Position numbers and translations under genes: made by a program. This document shows, piece by piece, positions 44,360-52,857 of a stretch of DNA of 64,000 bases. The stretch comes from Treponema sp. UBA1226. GTDB taxonomy: Bacteria > Spirochaetota > Spirochaetia > Treponematales > Treponemataceae. Each line of letters begins with the position of its first letter. Positions within the stretch are counted from its first letter, which is position 1. The stretch spans positions 131,449-195,448 of the forward strand of contig DBWY01000003.1 of assembly GCA_002309195.1 (NCBI GenBank), read 5' to 3'. A model generated the notes under the pieces. That model did not search any database, had not been told where the DNA came from, and saw nothing but the letters and a program-made list of their open reading frames with translations.

Positions 44360-45403
44360 GTGAACAAAAAAGAATTTTTCTCGTTACTTGAATCTGTTCC
44401 GAAAGCAGAACTCCATATTCATACAGAAGCTGTAATTACTATGTCATCTGTAAAAAAACTGTACAAAAAGCGCTTTGGCAAAGCCATGACAAAGGAAGAA
44501 GAAAAGGCTCTTTTTGATTATGACGATTTGTCTGGGTTTATTGCTGCGTTCCTCAAGGTACAGGATTTGTTTACAGATGTAAATGATTTTGATTTAGTAT
44601 ACAATGACTTTGCAAAATATCTCGAAAAAAACAATGTCAAATACTGCGAAGCTTTCTTTGCACCAAGTGCTTTCGTTAAAAAAGGCTTTAAGTATGCAGA
44701 CATGGTAGAAAATTTTTCTAAGAACATAAAAAAAATCAAAAAAGAAAAAGATATTACGATTAAACTTCTCGTAGACGTTTCGCGCACATTTGGTCTTGAA
44801 AACGCTCAGGCAAATTACGAAATGTTTAAAGAAGTTCCGTCACCTGATATCATCGGTATCGGTCTAGGCGGAAACGAAATCAAAGGCCCATGTAATCTCT
44901 TTGGACCGGTATTCGTTCAGGCACATAAAGACGGCTTCCATGCTGTGGCACATGCAGGAGAAGATGTAGGTCCGGAAAGTGTCTGGGATGCAATCAAAAT
45001 TTTAAATTCAGAAAGAATCGGTCACGGTATTACAACCGTTCAGGATAAAGAATTAGTTGAATACGTAAAGGAAAATAAAATTCCACTCGAAATCTGCCCT
45101 ACTTCGAATGTATTTACAAAGCATTTCGTAAAAACAATGGAAGAACATCCTGTACGTGAACTTTTCGATGCAGGCGTACTTGTTACAATCGGCTCTGATG
45201 ATCCTGTTTTCTTTAAGACAACTGTAAACGAAGAATACTGGAACCTTTACAGCAAGCTTGATTTTACTCTTTCAGAAATCGAACAGCTTATCTGCAACAG
45301 CTTTACCGCATCGTTCCTTCCAGAAAACAAAAAAGCTTCATACATCCGCGAAGTTAAAAAGATCTTTAAAGAATACAAGGCTTCCCAGCCTGAATTATTC
45401 TAA
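44360..45403 (+). CDS. add: Adenosine deaminase-family hydrolase
   Basis: A 347-residue amidohydrolase. Metal ligands: HIH at 19-21 (ELHIHTEAV), AHAGED near 200, RIGHG near 223 and GSDDPVFF near 279. The order is that of adenosine/AMP deaminases acting in purine salvage. The usual L-D/E-G after the first His pair is T-E-A, so the substrate pocket may differ; adenine or another aminopurine remain possible. AAGGAGG at 44344-44350 sits 9 bases before GTG 44360, while a TTG at 44354 would be only 3 bases away, so GTG is the better start. It diverges from mdh and converges on the xylanase gene. Confidence 0.85.
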   Translation: MNKKEFFSLLESVPKAELHIHTEAVITMSSVKKLYKKRFGKAMTKEEEKALFDYDDLSGFIAAFLKVQDLFTDVNDFDLVYNDFAKYLEKNNVKYCEAFFAPSAFVKKGFKYADMVENFSKNIKKIKKEKDITIKLLVDVSRTFGLENAQANYEMFKEVPSPDIIGIGLGGNEIKGPCNLFGPVFVQAHKDGFHAVAHAGEDVGPESVWDAIKILNSERIGHGITTVQDKELVEYVKENKIPLEICPTSNVFTKHFVKTMEEHPVRELFDAGVLVTIGSDDPVFFKTTVNEEYWNLYSKLDFTLSEIEQLICNSFTASFLPENKKASYIREVKKIFKEYKASQPELF

Positions 45404-45446
45404 ATAATTTTAAAACTACAGCCGCGCAATTACATTTCATAAGAAA

Positions 45447-46778
45447 CTACTCTTCTGCAGCTTCTATTACAGCATAAAATGCTTTTTTCGGAATATATGA
45501 TTTTCCTTTTTTCGTAAACAAAAGCGGATACTGATCGCAGTTTCCAAGCCATACTCTCTGAGAAGGACTGTTGAGCCATGTTGCTTCGTCGTTAAGTCCC
45601 CAGATTGTTACGCATTCGATTCCATGTTTATCTTCTGTTTTTCTGTTTCTGATAAACATAGCAAAGAAATCTTTATATGCTGCAGAAAGAGTTTTGTACT
45701 GTTTCCCTGTTATCTTTACTGCATCAGTATTCGGATTGTAGCCGTTCCATGTTCCGATATCAAGTTCTGTGATATGAACATCGATTCCGCGTAAAATAAA
45801 ATCTTTTATTTCTTTTTCAAAAATTGCTGCACCGTTTTTTACATTGCAGTGAGCCTGCAAACCCATCACGTCAATCCTTGTCGGGAGCGGATCTGATTTA
45901 TGTTTTAAAAGTAAATCAATTACACGAAGCATGCTCTCGTGTTTATCACTCATTCTGTTTTCATATATTCCGCCGTAGTCGTTGTAACAAAGCTTTACAT
46001 CTTTCGGAGCATATTTATTTGCAAACGCAAAAGCATTTATGATAAACTCTTCGCTATCGTAAATGTCAAACCATTTAGTTCCTGCAGTTCTTAACCAGTG
46101 TTCAGGATAAGAGCTTTTATAAGCCCCAGGCTGCGAATTATCAGAAGTTGCTTCGTTAACAACATCCCACGCCCAGATGATGTGCTTACCACCATTATTT
46201 TTCTTTTCCCATAAAGCAACGTGCTCTAAAACAGTTTTTATATACCACTCAAGTCTTGCATTCATTTCATCTTTGCCTACAAGATTTTTTGTCGTATCAT
46301 AATCTTCGTAAAAGAAAGCATCTTCTGTCTGAGAATGCCACACAAGAACATGTCCTCTCATCATAAGAGAATTTGCTTTACATATGGAAAGAATTTCATC
46401 AAGACGAGAGAGGCCTTTTAAAACAGGAGTCTTTATCGTAATGCCGTTTGACGCTTTAAAAGTTCCGGAAACTTCAGGCTTCTTTCCCCACCACGCCATG
46501 ATAAACTGAGGTTTAAATTCGTTTCCCATTGTAATTGTATTTGCATGCTTTACAAGTCCTTTCTGAACTTCTGAAAAATTAAGTTCTTTTTTCGTTCCCC
46601 AGTTAGAACCAAAGTTTCCGTATTCAACACCAAAGCCGACATAATCAAAATATTTTTCGTAGGTTTTATAAAGCGAAGGAACTTCATCATCAAGCCAGTC
46701 TTTAGGCGAGTCTGCAAAGACATTTGCCATGCGGAATATAATCAATAACATGATGAGGTACAAGAATTTAAATTTCAT
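45447..46778 (-). CDS. Secreted GH10 endo-1,4-beta-xylanase
   Basis: A 443-residue glycoside hydrolase family 10 enzyme cutting the xylan backbone outside the cytosol. A signal peptide covers about residues 1-22 (LIMLLIIFRMANVFA). Catalytic-domain marks: NEFKPQFIMAW, RGHVLVWHSQ, the acid/base Glu in WAWDVVNEA near 206, CYNDYGG, MGLQAHCNV and the nucleophile Glu in DVHITELDIGTW near 339, then TIWGLNDEATWL. No carbohydrate-binding module or dockerin is attached. AGGAG lies 5-6 bases before the ATG. It shows the organism lives on plant fibre, and its pentoses would feed the glycolytic and C4 genes nearby. Confidence 0.95.
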   Translation of the reverse strand: MKFKFLYLIMLLIIFRMANVFADSPKDWLDDEVPSLYKTYEKYFDYVGFGVEYGNFGSNWGTKKELNFSEVQKGLVKHANTITMGNEFKPQFIMAWWGKKPEVSGTFKASNGITIKTPVLKGLSRLDEILSICKANSLMMRGHVLVWHSQTEDAFFYEDYDTTKNLVGKDEMNARLEWYIKTVLEHVALWEKKNNGGKHIIWAWDVVNEATSDNSQPGAYKSSYPEHWLRTAGTKWFDIYDSEEFIINAFAFANKYAPKDVKLCYNDYGGIYENRMSDKHESMLRVIDLLLKHKSDPLPTRIDVMGLQAHCNVKNGAAIFEKEIKDFILRGIDVHITELDIGTWNGYNPNTDAVKITGKQYKTLSAAYKDFFAMFIRNRKTEDKHGIECVTIWGLNDEATWLNSPSQRVWLGNCDQYPLLFTKKGKSYIPKKAFYAVIEAAEE

Positions 46779-46803
46779 ATTTTACTCCTGAAAAATATTT
46801 TTA

Positions 46804-48879
46804 TCAGCGAAGGTAAACCATCAGAAGCATGATGTCGCTGTTTCTTATTCCGCTTATACGGCTTGCCTGACCAAGAGTTGCAGGTCTTATCTTTTCAAGT
46901 TTACCGCGCGACTCACTCGACAGCGACGGAATCGAAGAATAATCAAAGTCTTGAGGGATTCTGAAATTTTCCATGCGGTGCATTTTTTCTACGCGGCGAT
47001 CCTGTTTTTCGATGTAGTATTTATATTTAAAATCAATTTTTGCTTCTTCCCAGATTTTTTCAGGATAGCCCGGATTTTCTGAATGAGGCTTTTTTTCTAA
47101 GAGAGCAACAATTTCATCTGTCATCCGATATTTTTCCTGAACGGCTAAAAACTGTTTTTCTGTTTTTAATCCTGCTTCAAAAGCCTTCTGTGTAAGGCGA
47201 CGGTCGGCTGTATCATAGCGGAGTTTAAGACGATATTCTGCGCGTGCAGTAAACATTCTGTACGGCTCTTTTGTTCCAAGAGTTACAAGATCATCAATCA
47301 ATACACCGATGTAAGCTTCGTCACGGCCGAGCACCAGCGGTGCGTACTGCGGAATTTTTCTGTAGTTTTCAAAACCTGCGTCACGCTGTGCTTTTTCTAT
47401 TTTCTCACCAATCTGATGCGACTGCTTTTCTGAAAAATCCCAGTTTTCTTTTAATTCTTCTTTACTGTATGCAGCTTTAGGACAAAACGCGCCGCTTTCT
47501 CCAGATGCCGCACGAGAATCAACCGATGAGTCACTTAATACCAGAGGACCGCATGTTTTAATATGCTCACGCGCATAAAAACCTGCATTGATTCCTGCAA
47601 CAAGTCCCTGCCCTGCTGCTTCTTCATAACCCGAGGTTCCGTTTATCTGCCCTGCATTAAAAAGACCTGCAACTCTTTTTGTCTCAAGCGAATTAAACAA
47701 TTGAGTCGGTTCAACATAATCATATTCAACCGCATAACCTGGTCTGCTTACAACTGCGTTTTCAAAACCGTTCATCGTTCGTAAAAATTCATCCTGAACA
47801 CTTTCTGGAAGCGAAGAAGAAAATCCGTTTAAATAGATTTCTTCTGTTCCAAGTCCTTCAGGTTCAACAAAAATCTGATGACGATCACGCTCTGCAAAAC
47901 GCATGACTTTATCTTCGATACTCGGACAATAGCGCGGACCGATTCCAGAAATTTTTCCAGAATAAAGCGGAGAACGTCCGATATTTTTTCTTATTATCTC
48001 GTGAGTTTTTTCATTTGTATAAACGACATGGCACGGAACCATAGGACGTTCAACTTTTTCTGTTTCAAATGAAAACGGAATAACTTCTTCATCGCCATCC
48101 TGTTTTTCGAGCACGTCAAAGTTTACAGACGAACGCAAAATTCTTGGAGGCGTTCCGGTTTTTAAACGGCCTGTCGTAAATCCAAGTCTGTGTAAATTAG
48201 AAGTCAAACCAAAGGCTGCACTTTCACCAAGACGACCGCATGGCGCATCATATTCACCGATAAAAATTCTTCCGCCTAAAAAAGTTCCTGTTGTAAGAAC
48301 AATCGAGCGAACAGGAATTACACGGCCTCGTTCAGTTACCAGTGCGATAACCTTCTGTCTTTTCCCGTTTTTATGAATCGAAAAATTTTCACTTCCACTT
48401 ATCTGACCTGAGCGCACTTCACCCGGAATCGAACCAACTTCTGCACTGCTGTCTGTGTTCGGAGGAAGATTTTCATCTGAGTCTGTCGTAAGAATATCAA
48501 CAACCGTATCCATCAGAGTTGAAAGATTCGGAGTACTTTCTAAAGTTTTTCTTGCCAAAGCTGAATAAGTCAATTTGTCTGCCTGGCTTCTCGGTGCCTG
48601 CACTGCAGGACCACGACTTTTATTTAAAAGCCTGAACTGAATCATCGAATGGTCGATGAGCTTTCCCATTTCACCGCCAAGCGCATCAATTTCACGTACA
48701 ATATTTCCTTTTGCAATTCCACCGATAGAAGGATTACAGCTCATCCTTCCGATTGCATCGATTGACTGAGTAATAACTAAAGTTTTTAATCCCATTCTCG
48801 CGCAGGCCAAACATGCTTCGATTCCCGCATGCCCTGCTCCAACAACGGCTACATCAAAATAATCATAAAAACCGCTCAT
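46804..48879 (-). CDS. mnmG: tRNA uridine-5-carboxymethylaminomethyl enzyme MnmG (GidA) with two inserts
   Basis: FAD enzyme that works with MnmE to modify wobble uridines (cmnm5U). FAD motif DVAVVGAGHAGIEA near 9-22, MSCNPSIGGIAKG, GTFLGGRIFIGE, CPSIEDKV, GQINGTSGYEEAAGQGL and the C-terminal MnmE-contact region are all present. The protein has 691 residues against the usual 620-630. Two extra segments explain this: about 131-176, polar and low complexity, and a stretch of roughly 70 residues between two PLVL motifs before GRDEAYIGV. The ATG at 48879 is 7 bases after a consensus -10 and has no Shine-Dalgarno; an earlier start at 48915 would lie in the promoter. Confidence 0.95.
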   Translation of the reverse strand: MSGFYDYFDVAVVGAGHAGIEACLACARMGLKTLVITQSIDAIGRMSCNPSIGGIAKGNIVREIDALGGEMGKLIDHSMIQFRLLNKSRGPAVQAPRSQADKLTYSALARKTLESTPNLSTLMDTVVDILTTDSDENLPPNTDSSAEVGSIPGEVRSGQISGSENFSIHKNGKRQKVIALVTERGRVIPVRSIVLTTGTFLGGRIFIGEYDAPCGRLGESAAFGLTSNLHRLGFTTGRLKTGTPPRILRSSVNFDVLEKQDGDEEVIPFSFETEKVERPMVPCHVVYTNEKTHEIIRKNIGRSPLYSGKISGIGPRYCPSIEDKVMRFAERDRHQIFVEPEGLGTEEIYLNGFSSSLPESVQDEFLRTMNGFENAVVSRPGYAVEYDYVEPTQLFNSLETKRVAGLFNAGQINGTSGYEEAAGQGLVAGINAGFYAREHIKTCGPLVLSDSSVDSRAASGESGAFCPKAAYSKEELKENWDFSEKQSHQIGEKIEKAQRDAGFENYRKIPQYAPLVLGRDEAYIGVLIDDLVTLGTKEPYRMFTARAEYRLKLRYDTADRRLTQKAFEAGLKTEKQFLAVQEKYRMTDEIVALLEKKPHSENPGYPEKIWEEAKIDFKYKYYIEKQDRRVEKMHRMENFRIPQDFDYSSIPSLSSESRGKLEKIRPATLGQASRISGIRNSDIMLLMVYLR

Positions 48880-48886
48880 GAGAAAC

Positions 48887-48915
48887 AGTATATTGATTTT
48901 AAGTCCCCGTTGCAA
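48887..48915 (-). promoter_or_regulatory. mnmG promoter (leaderless)
   Basis: -35 TTGCAA (48915-48910), 17-base spacer, -10 TATACT (48892-48887), then 7 bases to the ATG at 48879. Transcription should begin at the start codon. Confidence 0.7.
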
Positions 48916-48955
48916 TTATGGGGTTAATTCAGCAAAAATACCCTCGCCCATTTTA

Positions 48956-48984
48956 TTGAACGAATGCAAAAAAACGAGTAAAAT
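48956..48984 (+). promoter_or_regulatory. Promoter of the 48992 lipoprotein gene (leaderless)
   Basis: -35 TTGAAC (48956-48961), 17-base spacer, -10 TAAAAT (48979-48984), then 7 bases to the ATG at 48992. No ribosome-binding site. It is divergent from the mnmG promoter. Confidence 0.7.
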
Positions 48985-48991
48985 ATAAGAT

Positions 48992-49777
48992 ATGAAAATG
49001 ACTAAATTACTTAAAATATTTACAATAACACTCGCAATCGCATCGCTTGCATTCATTTCATGTTCAAGAAAAAAGAACACAGCAGACCAGAACGGAGCAG
49101 CTGCAGAAAACACTCAGAAAGAAAACGCTCGCCCGCAGTGGCAGCCGACTAAAAAGAAAATCTGCATAGTTTTCGGCTACGGATATAATTCAGAAGAGTT
49201 TGTAAAAAACGAAGTAAAAAGGCTTGAGGCAAACTTCGGACTTTCGGACGAAGAAGCATCAGAAAACTCAGGGCTCATAATTCCTTATGTTTTCCCGGAT
49301 GATTTAAAAGTCGGAAGCACGGGCCGCATCTCGCGCCTTACAACACTTCTTGAAGACGTTGATCTTACAGGAATCATCACAATCGGCGCACCGGAATATA
49401 CAAGCAACACTCTTGCAAATCTCCGCGATGACGAAAAGCATCCGTTACTTGCAATCTATACACTCTTTCCGCAGGATGACATCCTTGCAATCGAAGCAAC
49501 AAGTGACTTCGTATTAGACAGGGCAGTTGAACAGTCAGATAATGTTCAGGAAGTAAAAGAAGAAGCTGAACAGAAAGATATAGGCGAAATCGAAGAAATA
49601 ATCGACAACGCAATCGATTATATGACAATGATTGAAGAACCTTTAAAAAGTAATTCAGAATTACTTACTCACGTAAACAACATTGCAGGCGCTTACTATA
49701 AAATCAAGCGCTATGTCGACCCAGAAACAGGACTTTCTTCAATCAATCATTTTATTATAGAAGAGAAGAATAAATAA
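48992..49777 (+). CDS. Predicted lipoprotein of unknown function
   Basis: A 261-residue protein with a signal peptide and lipobox AFISC (Cys about 25), then a polar linker to residue 50. The mature part opens with KKICIVFGYGYNSEEFVKNEV and continues TGIITIGAPEYTSNTLANL and PLLAIYTLFPQDD, an alternating alpha/beta pattern like periplasmic substrate-binding or receptor-type domains. It faintly recalls the DUF3798 group, but I cannot confirm that. A charged Glu-rich stretch lies at about 188-205. The ATG is 7 bases after a -10, so a leaderless mRNA is likely. The phosphodiesterase gene starts 7 bases after its stop and is probably co-transcribed. Confidence 0.7.
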   Translation: MKMTKLLKIFTITLAIASLAFISCSRKKNTADQNGAAAENTQKENARPQWQPTKKKICIVFGYGYNSEEFVKNEVKRLEANFGLSDEEASENSGLIIPYVFPDDLKVGSTGRISRLTTLLEDVDLTGIITIGAPEYTSNTLANLRDDEKHPLLAIYTLFPQDDILAIEATSDFVLDRAVEQSDNVQEVKEEAEQKDIGEIEEIIDNAIDYMTMIEEPLKSNSELLTHVNNIAGAYYKIKRYVDPETGLSSINHFIIEEKNK

Positions 49778-49784
49778 ACGCTGT

Positions 49785-50492
49785 ATGAATCTACTCATTC
49801 AGACAAAAAATTTATTAATCGGCTCGGACGAAGCTGTTTCTCATCTTGAACAGAAAGAAAATGCCGTAATCCTTGCCGTTTCTGACTCTCACGGAAATCC
49901 TTCAATCATAAAAAAAATCTTAGAAGAATTTTCTGAGCGCTCAGATGTTTTTGTTTTTTCCGGTGACGGTGCACAGGATATAACCGACATTTTAGATTCA
50001 TTAAAAAAAGATAAAAAGCTTGCAAAAAATTTTCCGCCGGTTGCAGTAATCGCCGGGGGAAACGGAGACGACAGCTCTTATCCTGTTTCTTTTAACCCGA
50101 CAAAAGAAAAAATTTCAAAAGATGATTTTATTTTACAGATTCCACGTACAGTAAATTTTGCAGCCGCAGGAAAAAAGATTCTCGTTACGCACGGTCACAT
50201 ATTCGGCGTTTATTACGGAATGTCAGAAATAGAAAAACAGGCTTCTCTTGATAAAGCAGACGTTGTAATATACGGTCACAGTCACATCGCATCAAAAAGT
50301 GAAACTCCATCCGTAACCTTCATAAATCCCGGAAGCTGCACTTTACCACGCCGCGGACTTCCGCCGTCATTTGCTTTGATAGAAATTTCACGTGAACAAA
50401 AAAAAATCGGGTGCACGTTTTACGAAATAAAAATCTCCCTTTCTGAAGGAATAAGTTTTATTCCGTTTGCACCCGAAATGCGTCAGTGGTAA
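49785..50492 (+). CDS. YfcE/MJ0936-type metallophosphoesterase
   Basis: A 235-residue calcineurin-like phosphodiesterase. Metal-site motifs in order: AVSDSHGN near 32, FSGDGAQD near 58, AGGNGDD near 88 (Asn-Gly-Asp), VTHGH near 130 and YGHSHIA near 162. INPGSCTLPR, typical of the YfcE subgroup, follows. Relatives cleave artificial phosphodiesters or small cyclic nucleotides, and the physiological substrate is uncertain. The 25 residues before the first motif are longer than usual. It follows the lipoprotein gene closely and stops one base before the convergent RNA-binding-protein gene. Confidence 0.85.
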   Translation: MNLLIQTKNLLIGSDEAVSHLEQKENAVILAVSDSHGNPSIIKKILEEFSERSDVFVFSGDGAQDITDILDSLKKDKKLAKNFPPVAVIAGGNGDDSSYPVSFNPTKEKISKDDFILQIPRTVNFAAAGKKILVTHGHIFGVYYGMSEIEKQASLDKADVVIYGHSHIASKSETPSVTFINPGSCTLPRRGLPPSFALIEISREQKKIGCTFYEIKISLSEGISFIPFAPEMRQW

Positions 50493-51227
50493 TTATACCA
50501 GATAGCCGTTTGAGTCAGCAGCTTTTTCTGCAGCAGCGTAAGCTTCTGCATCATCTTTCTGTGCTACACTTGACGGATCAGTATATCCGCTGTCTACATT
50601 TGAAGGAATAGATTCTTCTGCAGGATTTTCATCAGACTTCTGACGAGAATAACTTACAGAAAGTTTTCTTCCGCGGTATTCATAACCATTGAGGGCTTCG
50701 ATTGCCTTTGAAGCATCTTCTGTAAAAAGCTGAACAAAAGAATAATTTGCAAGAACACGGATATCTCCGATTCTATCACGGTCAAGTCCGCCCACACTTA
50801 TAAGAAGACCAACAAGGTCACGTGCATAAACACGGCGGTTTCTTCCGATTCCTACGAAGATTGTTGTTGCAAGAGCTTCATCAATCTGTACTCTTGGATG
50901 CGATGCGCGAGCTTCTGTATTATCTGCTGTTTCGTCTTCACGAACAGAATTCTGTCTGTATGATGATTTTAAAACATCCTTGCGGTAATCGCGGTTTCTT
51001 GAGCGATCGTTTTTAAAATCTTTTCTTGGTCTAAAGTGACTTCCGCTTAATTTTGTTAAATAAGCAGCCACATACATGCGCAATGAAAATGGAACATTCT
51101 TTTTGTAAACTTTCTTAATGTCGTTAAGCAAATCTGGATTTTCTTCTGTCTTTACTTTTTCTACTGCATTCTGCAAAAAAGCTGCAAGCTGATCCAGATC
51201 AATTTCGTTTTCTCTTCTAAATGACAT
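50493..51227 (-). CDS. RNA-binding protein with DbpA-like C-terminal RBD
   Basis: A 244-residue protein. The N-terminal third is helical (LDQLAAFLQNAVEKV, LRMYVAAYLTKLSG). A basic linker follows (HFRPRKDFKNDRSRNRDYRK, split). A DbpA-type RNA-binding domain covers residues 112-195: IFVGIGRNRRVYARDLVGLL, then GDIRVLANYSFVQL and YRGRKLSVSYSR. This domain normally ends DEAD-box helicases such as DbpA and CsdA that bind rRNA. Here no helicase core is attached, so the protein may act as a stand-alone RNA chaperone. AAGGAG precedes the ATG by 8 bases. The fused GNAT gene ends 22 bases upstream on the same strand. Confidence 0.78.
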   Translation of the reverse strand: MSFRRENEIDLDQLAAFLQNAVEKVKTEENPDLLNDIKKVYKKNVPFSLRMYVAAYLTKLSGSHFRPRKDFKNDRSRNRDYRKDVLKSSYRQNSVREDETADNTEARASHPRVQIDEALATTIFVGIGRNRRVYARDLVGLLISVGGLDRDRIGDIRVLANYSFVQLFTEDASKAIEALNGYEYRGRKLSVSYSRQKSDENPAEESIPSNVDSGYTDPSSVAQKDDAEAYAAAEKAADSNGYLV

Positions 51228-51249
51228 AAAACATACTCCTTAAATTAAA

Positions 51250-52155
51250 TTATTCTGAAAACAAATCTGCAACATACACTGAACCAAACTGTTTAAAACC
51301 TGTTCTAAGCAATAAAGGTGTAATAGATTCAGGTAAAATTACATTTGCCAGAAATACCCACTTAAAATGACGCTTCTTTAGTTCGGCTAATGACATTTCA
51401 AAAAGCTGTCTGCCTATTCCAAGACCGCGATAATTTTCCTGCACAAAATAACCGGTGAGTAAAACGGTATTAGGTGCATTTTTAAGACATGGTGCAAAAA
51501 CAGCGCATCCTGCAAATTCTTTTGATAACGAACGGCATACAAAACCACAGGCTTTATCGCCAAATTTTACGTCTTCGTCTGCTTTCCACAATTCAGGTAA
51601 AGCATTTGCAATTTCTTCAGGAAGAACCGCACTATAGTCTCTGGCAACAGATTCAATACATTTTAAAACTTCTTCTCTGTCGCATTTAAAATCATAATTT
51701 GAAAACACAAAGTCGTCGCAAAGTAAATCCTCTGTCTCTTCTACTTCGCGGTCTAATTTTTCAAGACCCCATGTTTCCCTTAAATCGTTATACCATCTGT
51801 TGATGTAATTAATAAGCTGTCTGTTCTTAAAAAAATGCCAGCGTTTTTCAACTTCCGGATAAGATTTTAAAACATCTTTAAATCCTCTAAATACCCCCCT
51901 TCCAGAACGAAGAACATTAAGTAAATCATTTCTGGCCATCGGTGAATGAAGTTCATTTACAAAGCCCTCCATCAAATCAAATCCGTCTTTCGAATCCCAC
52001 GACGGAAGCTCGTAAAAGTTTTCTTCATCACACACAAAATCCTGTGTTTTTTCTGCAAGCAAGCCCGACTTAGAATCAACGACAAATCTTTTTTCCTGAT
52101 TTTCAAGAGCCGAGATTATAGAATCTGCAAGTTCATCCGTTAATTCAAAAGTCAT
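51250..52155 (-). CDS. UPF0158 domain fused to GNAT acetyltransferase
   Basis: A 301-residue two-part protein. Residues about 1-130 match the UPF0158 family: MEGFVNELHSPMARNDLLNVLRSGRGVFRGFKDVL (in parts), then KRWHFFKNRQLINYINRWYNDL. Residues about 170-298 are a GNAT N-acetyltransferase with the acetyl-CoA loop NYRGLGIGRQLFEMSL (R/Q-x2-G-x-G/A type) and LLRTGFKQFGSVYV. Neither the acceptor nor the role of UPF0158 is known to me. The fusion suggests that UPF0158 recognises the acceptor or its regulator. It starts 6 bases after clpP with no clear ribosome-binding site, so translation may be coupled. Confidence 0.78.
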   Translation of the reverse strand: MTFELTDELADSIISALENQEKRFVVDSKSGLLAEKTQDFVCDEENFYELPSWDSKDGFDLMEGFVNELHSPMARNDLLNVLRSGRGVFRGFKDVLKSYPEVEKRWHFFKNRQLINYINRWYNDLRETWGLEKLDREVEETEDLLCDDFVFSNYDFKCDREEVLKCIESVARDYSAVLPEEIANALPELWKADEDVKFGDKACGFVCRSLSKEFAGCAVFAPCLKNAPNTVLLTGYFVQENYRGLGIGRQLFEMSLAELKKRHFKWVFLANVILPESITPLLLRTGFKQFGSVYVADLFSE

Positions 52156-52161
52156 ACAACT

Positions 52162-52767
52162 TTATTTTATTTCTTTTAATTCATTACGCGAAGCAATGAT
52201 TTTACCGATGAGACCGTACTCTTTTGCTTCCTCTGCATCGAGCCAGTGATCTCTGTCAGTATCTTTTTCTACCTGTTTAACATCCTTACCGGTAGCATCT
52301 GCAATAATCTTATTAATTTTTGCCTTTGTCTTCGTAAGGTTTTCTGCATGAATCAGAATTTCTGTTGCAGTTCCACGCATTCCGCTTAGAGGCTGATGAA
52401 TAAGATATTCAGAATTTGCAAATCCAACCCTTCTTTCTTTTGGAACAGCAAGGAGAATTAATGCAGCAGCACTTGCAATAAGTCCGTTTCCTACAAGAAC
52501 AACAGGACAGCTTACAAAGCGGATCATATCGTAAATTGCAAATCCCGCACTAACATCCCCACCAGGAGAATCAATATAAACATAAACAGGATCATTTCCA
52601 TCTGATTCTAAAAGCAGAAGCTGCTTGTTAAATTTCTCTGCAAGCTCTTTATTGATTTCACCAGAAAGAAGAATCTGGCGTGTTTTAAGAAATTTTTCTG
52701 CAAGTGCATCAGGTGCCTTGTCTTTTTTTTCATCGTCTTTTTCGTCGCTAAAATAAATTCCACTCAT
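52162..52767 (-). CDS. clpP: ATP-dependent Clp protease proteolytic subunit
   Basis: A 201-residue serine protease that forms the barrel partner of ClpX/ClpA/ClpC. Motifs: YIDSPGGDVSAGFAIYD, the nucleophile Ser in GNGLIASAAAL near 98, the His in YLIHQPLSGMRG near 123, and a late Asp in DRDHWLDAEEAKEYGLI. The segment around the Ser (IASAAALI rather than AASMGA) and the acidic N-terminal extension (DEKDDEKKDKAPD) are divergent, as in a second ClpP paralogue. The ATG at 52767 is 6 bases after a -10; an ATG two codons earlier would overlap the promoter spacing. The GNAT fusion gene follows at once. Confidence 0.9.
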   Translation of the reverse strand: MSGIYFSDEKDDEKKDKAPDALAEKFLKTRQILLSGEINKELAEKFNKQLLLLESDGNDPVYVYIDSPGGDVSAGFAIYDMIRFVSCPVVLVGNGLIASAAALILLAVPKERRVGFANSEYLIHQPLSGMRGTATEILIHAENLTKTKAKINKIIADATGKDVKQVEKDTDRDHWLDAEEAKEYGLIGKIIASRNELKEIK

Positions 52768-52773
52768 AATCAT

Positions 52774-52802
52774 AATATAGTAAAAAAATAGTCAAATAAC
52801 AA
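52774..52802 (-). promoter_or_regulatory. clpP promoter (leaderless)
   Basis: -35 TTGTTA (52802-52797), 17-base spacer, -10 TATATT (52779-52774), then 6 bases to the ATG at 52767. No ribosome-binding site. Confidence 0.6.
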
Positions 52803-52857
52803 GTATAAAACCTCACGGGACGCCCGCAAGAAAACCTTAAAAAGCCCCGCCGAAAGC

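Noticed and set aside
52803..52857. GC-rich stretch after mazG read as a terminator
   Set aside because: Only a 4-base CGGG/CCCG stem with a 3-base loop and no proper T run; too weak to report as a feature.
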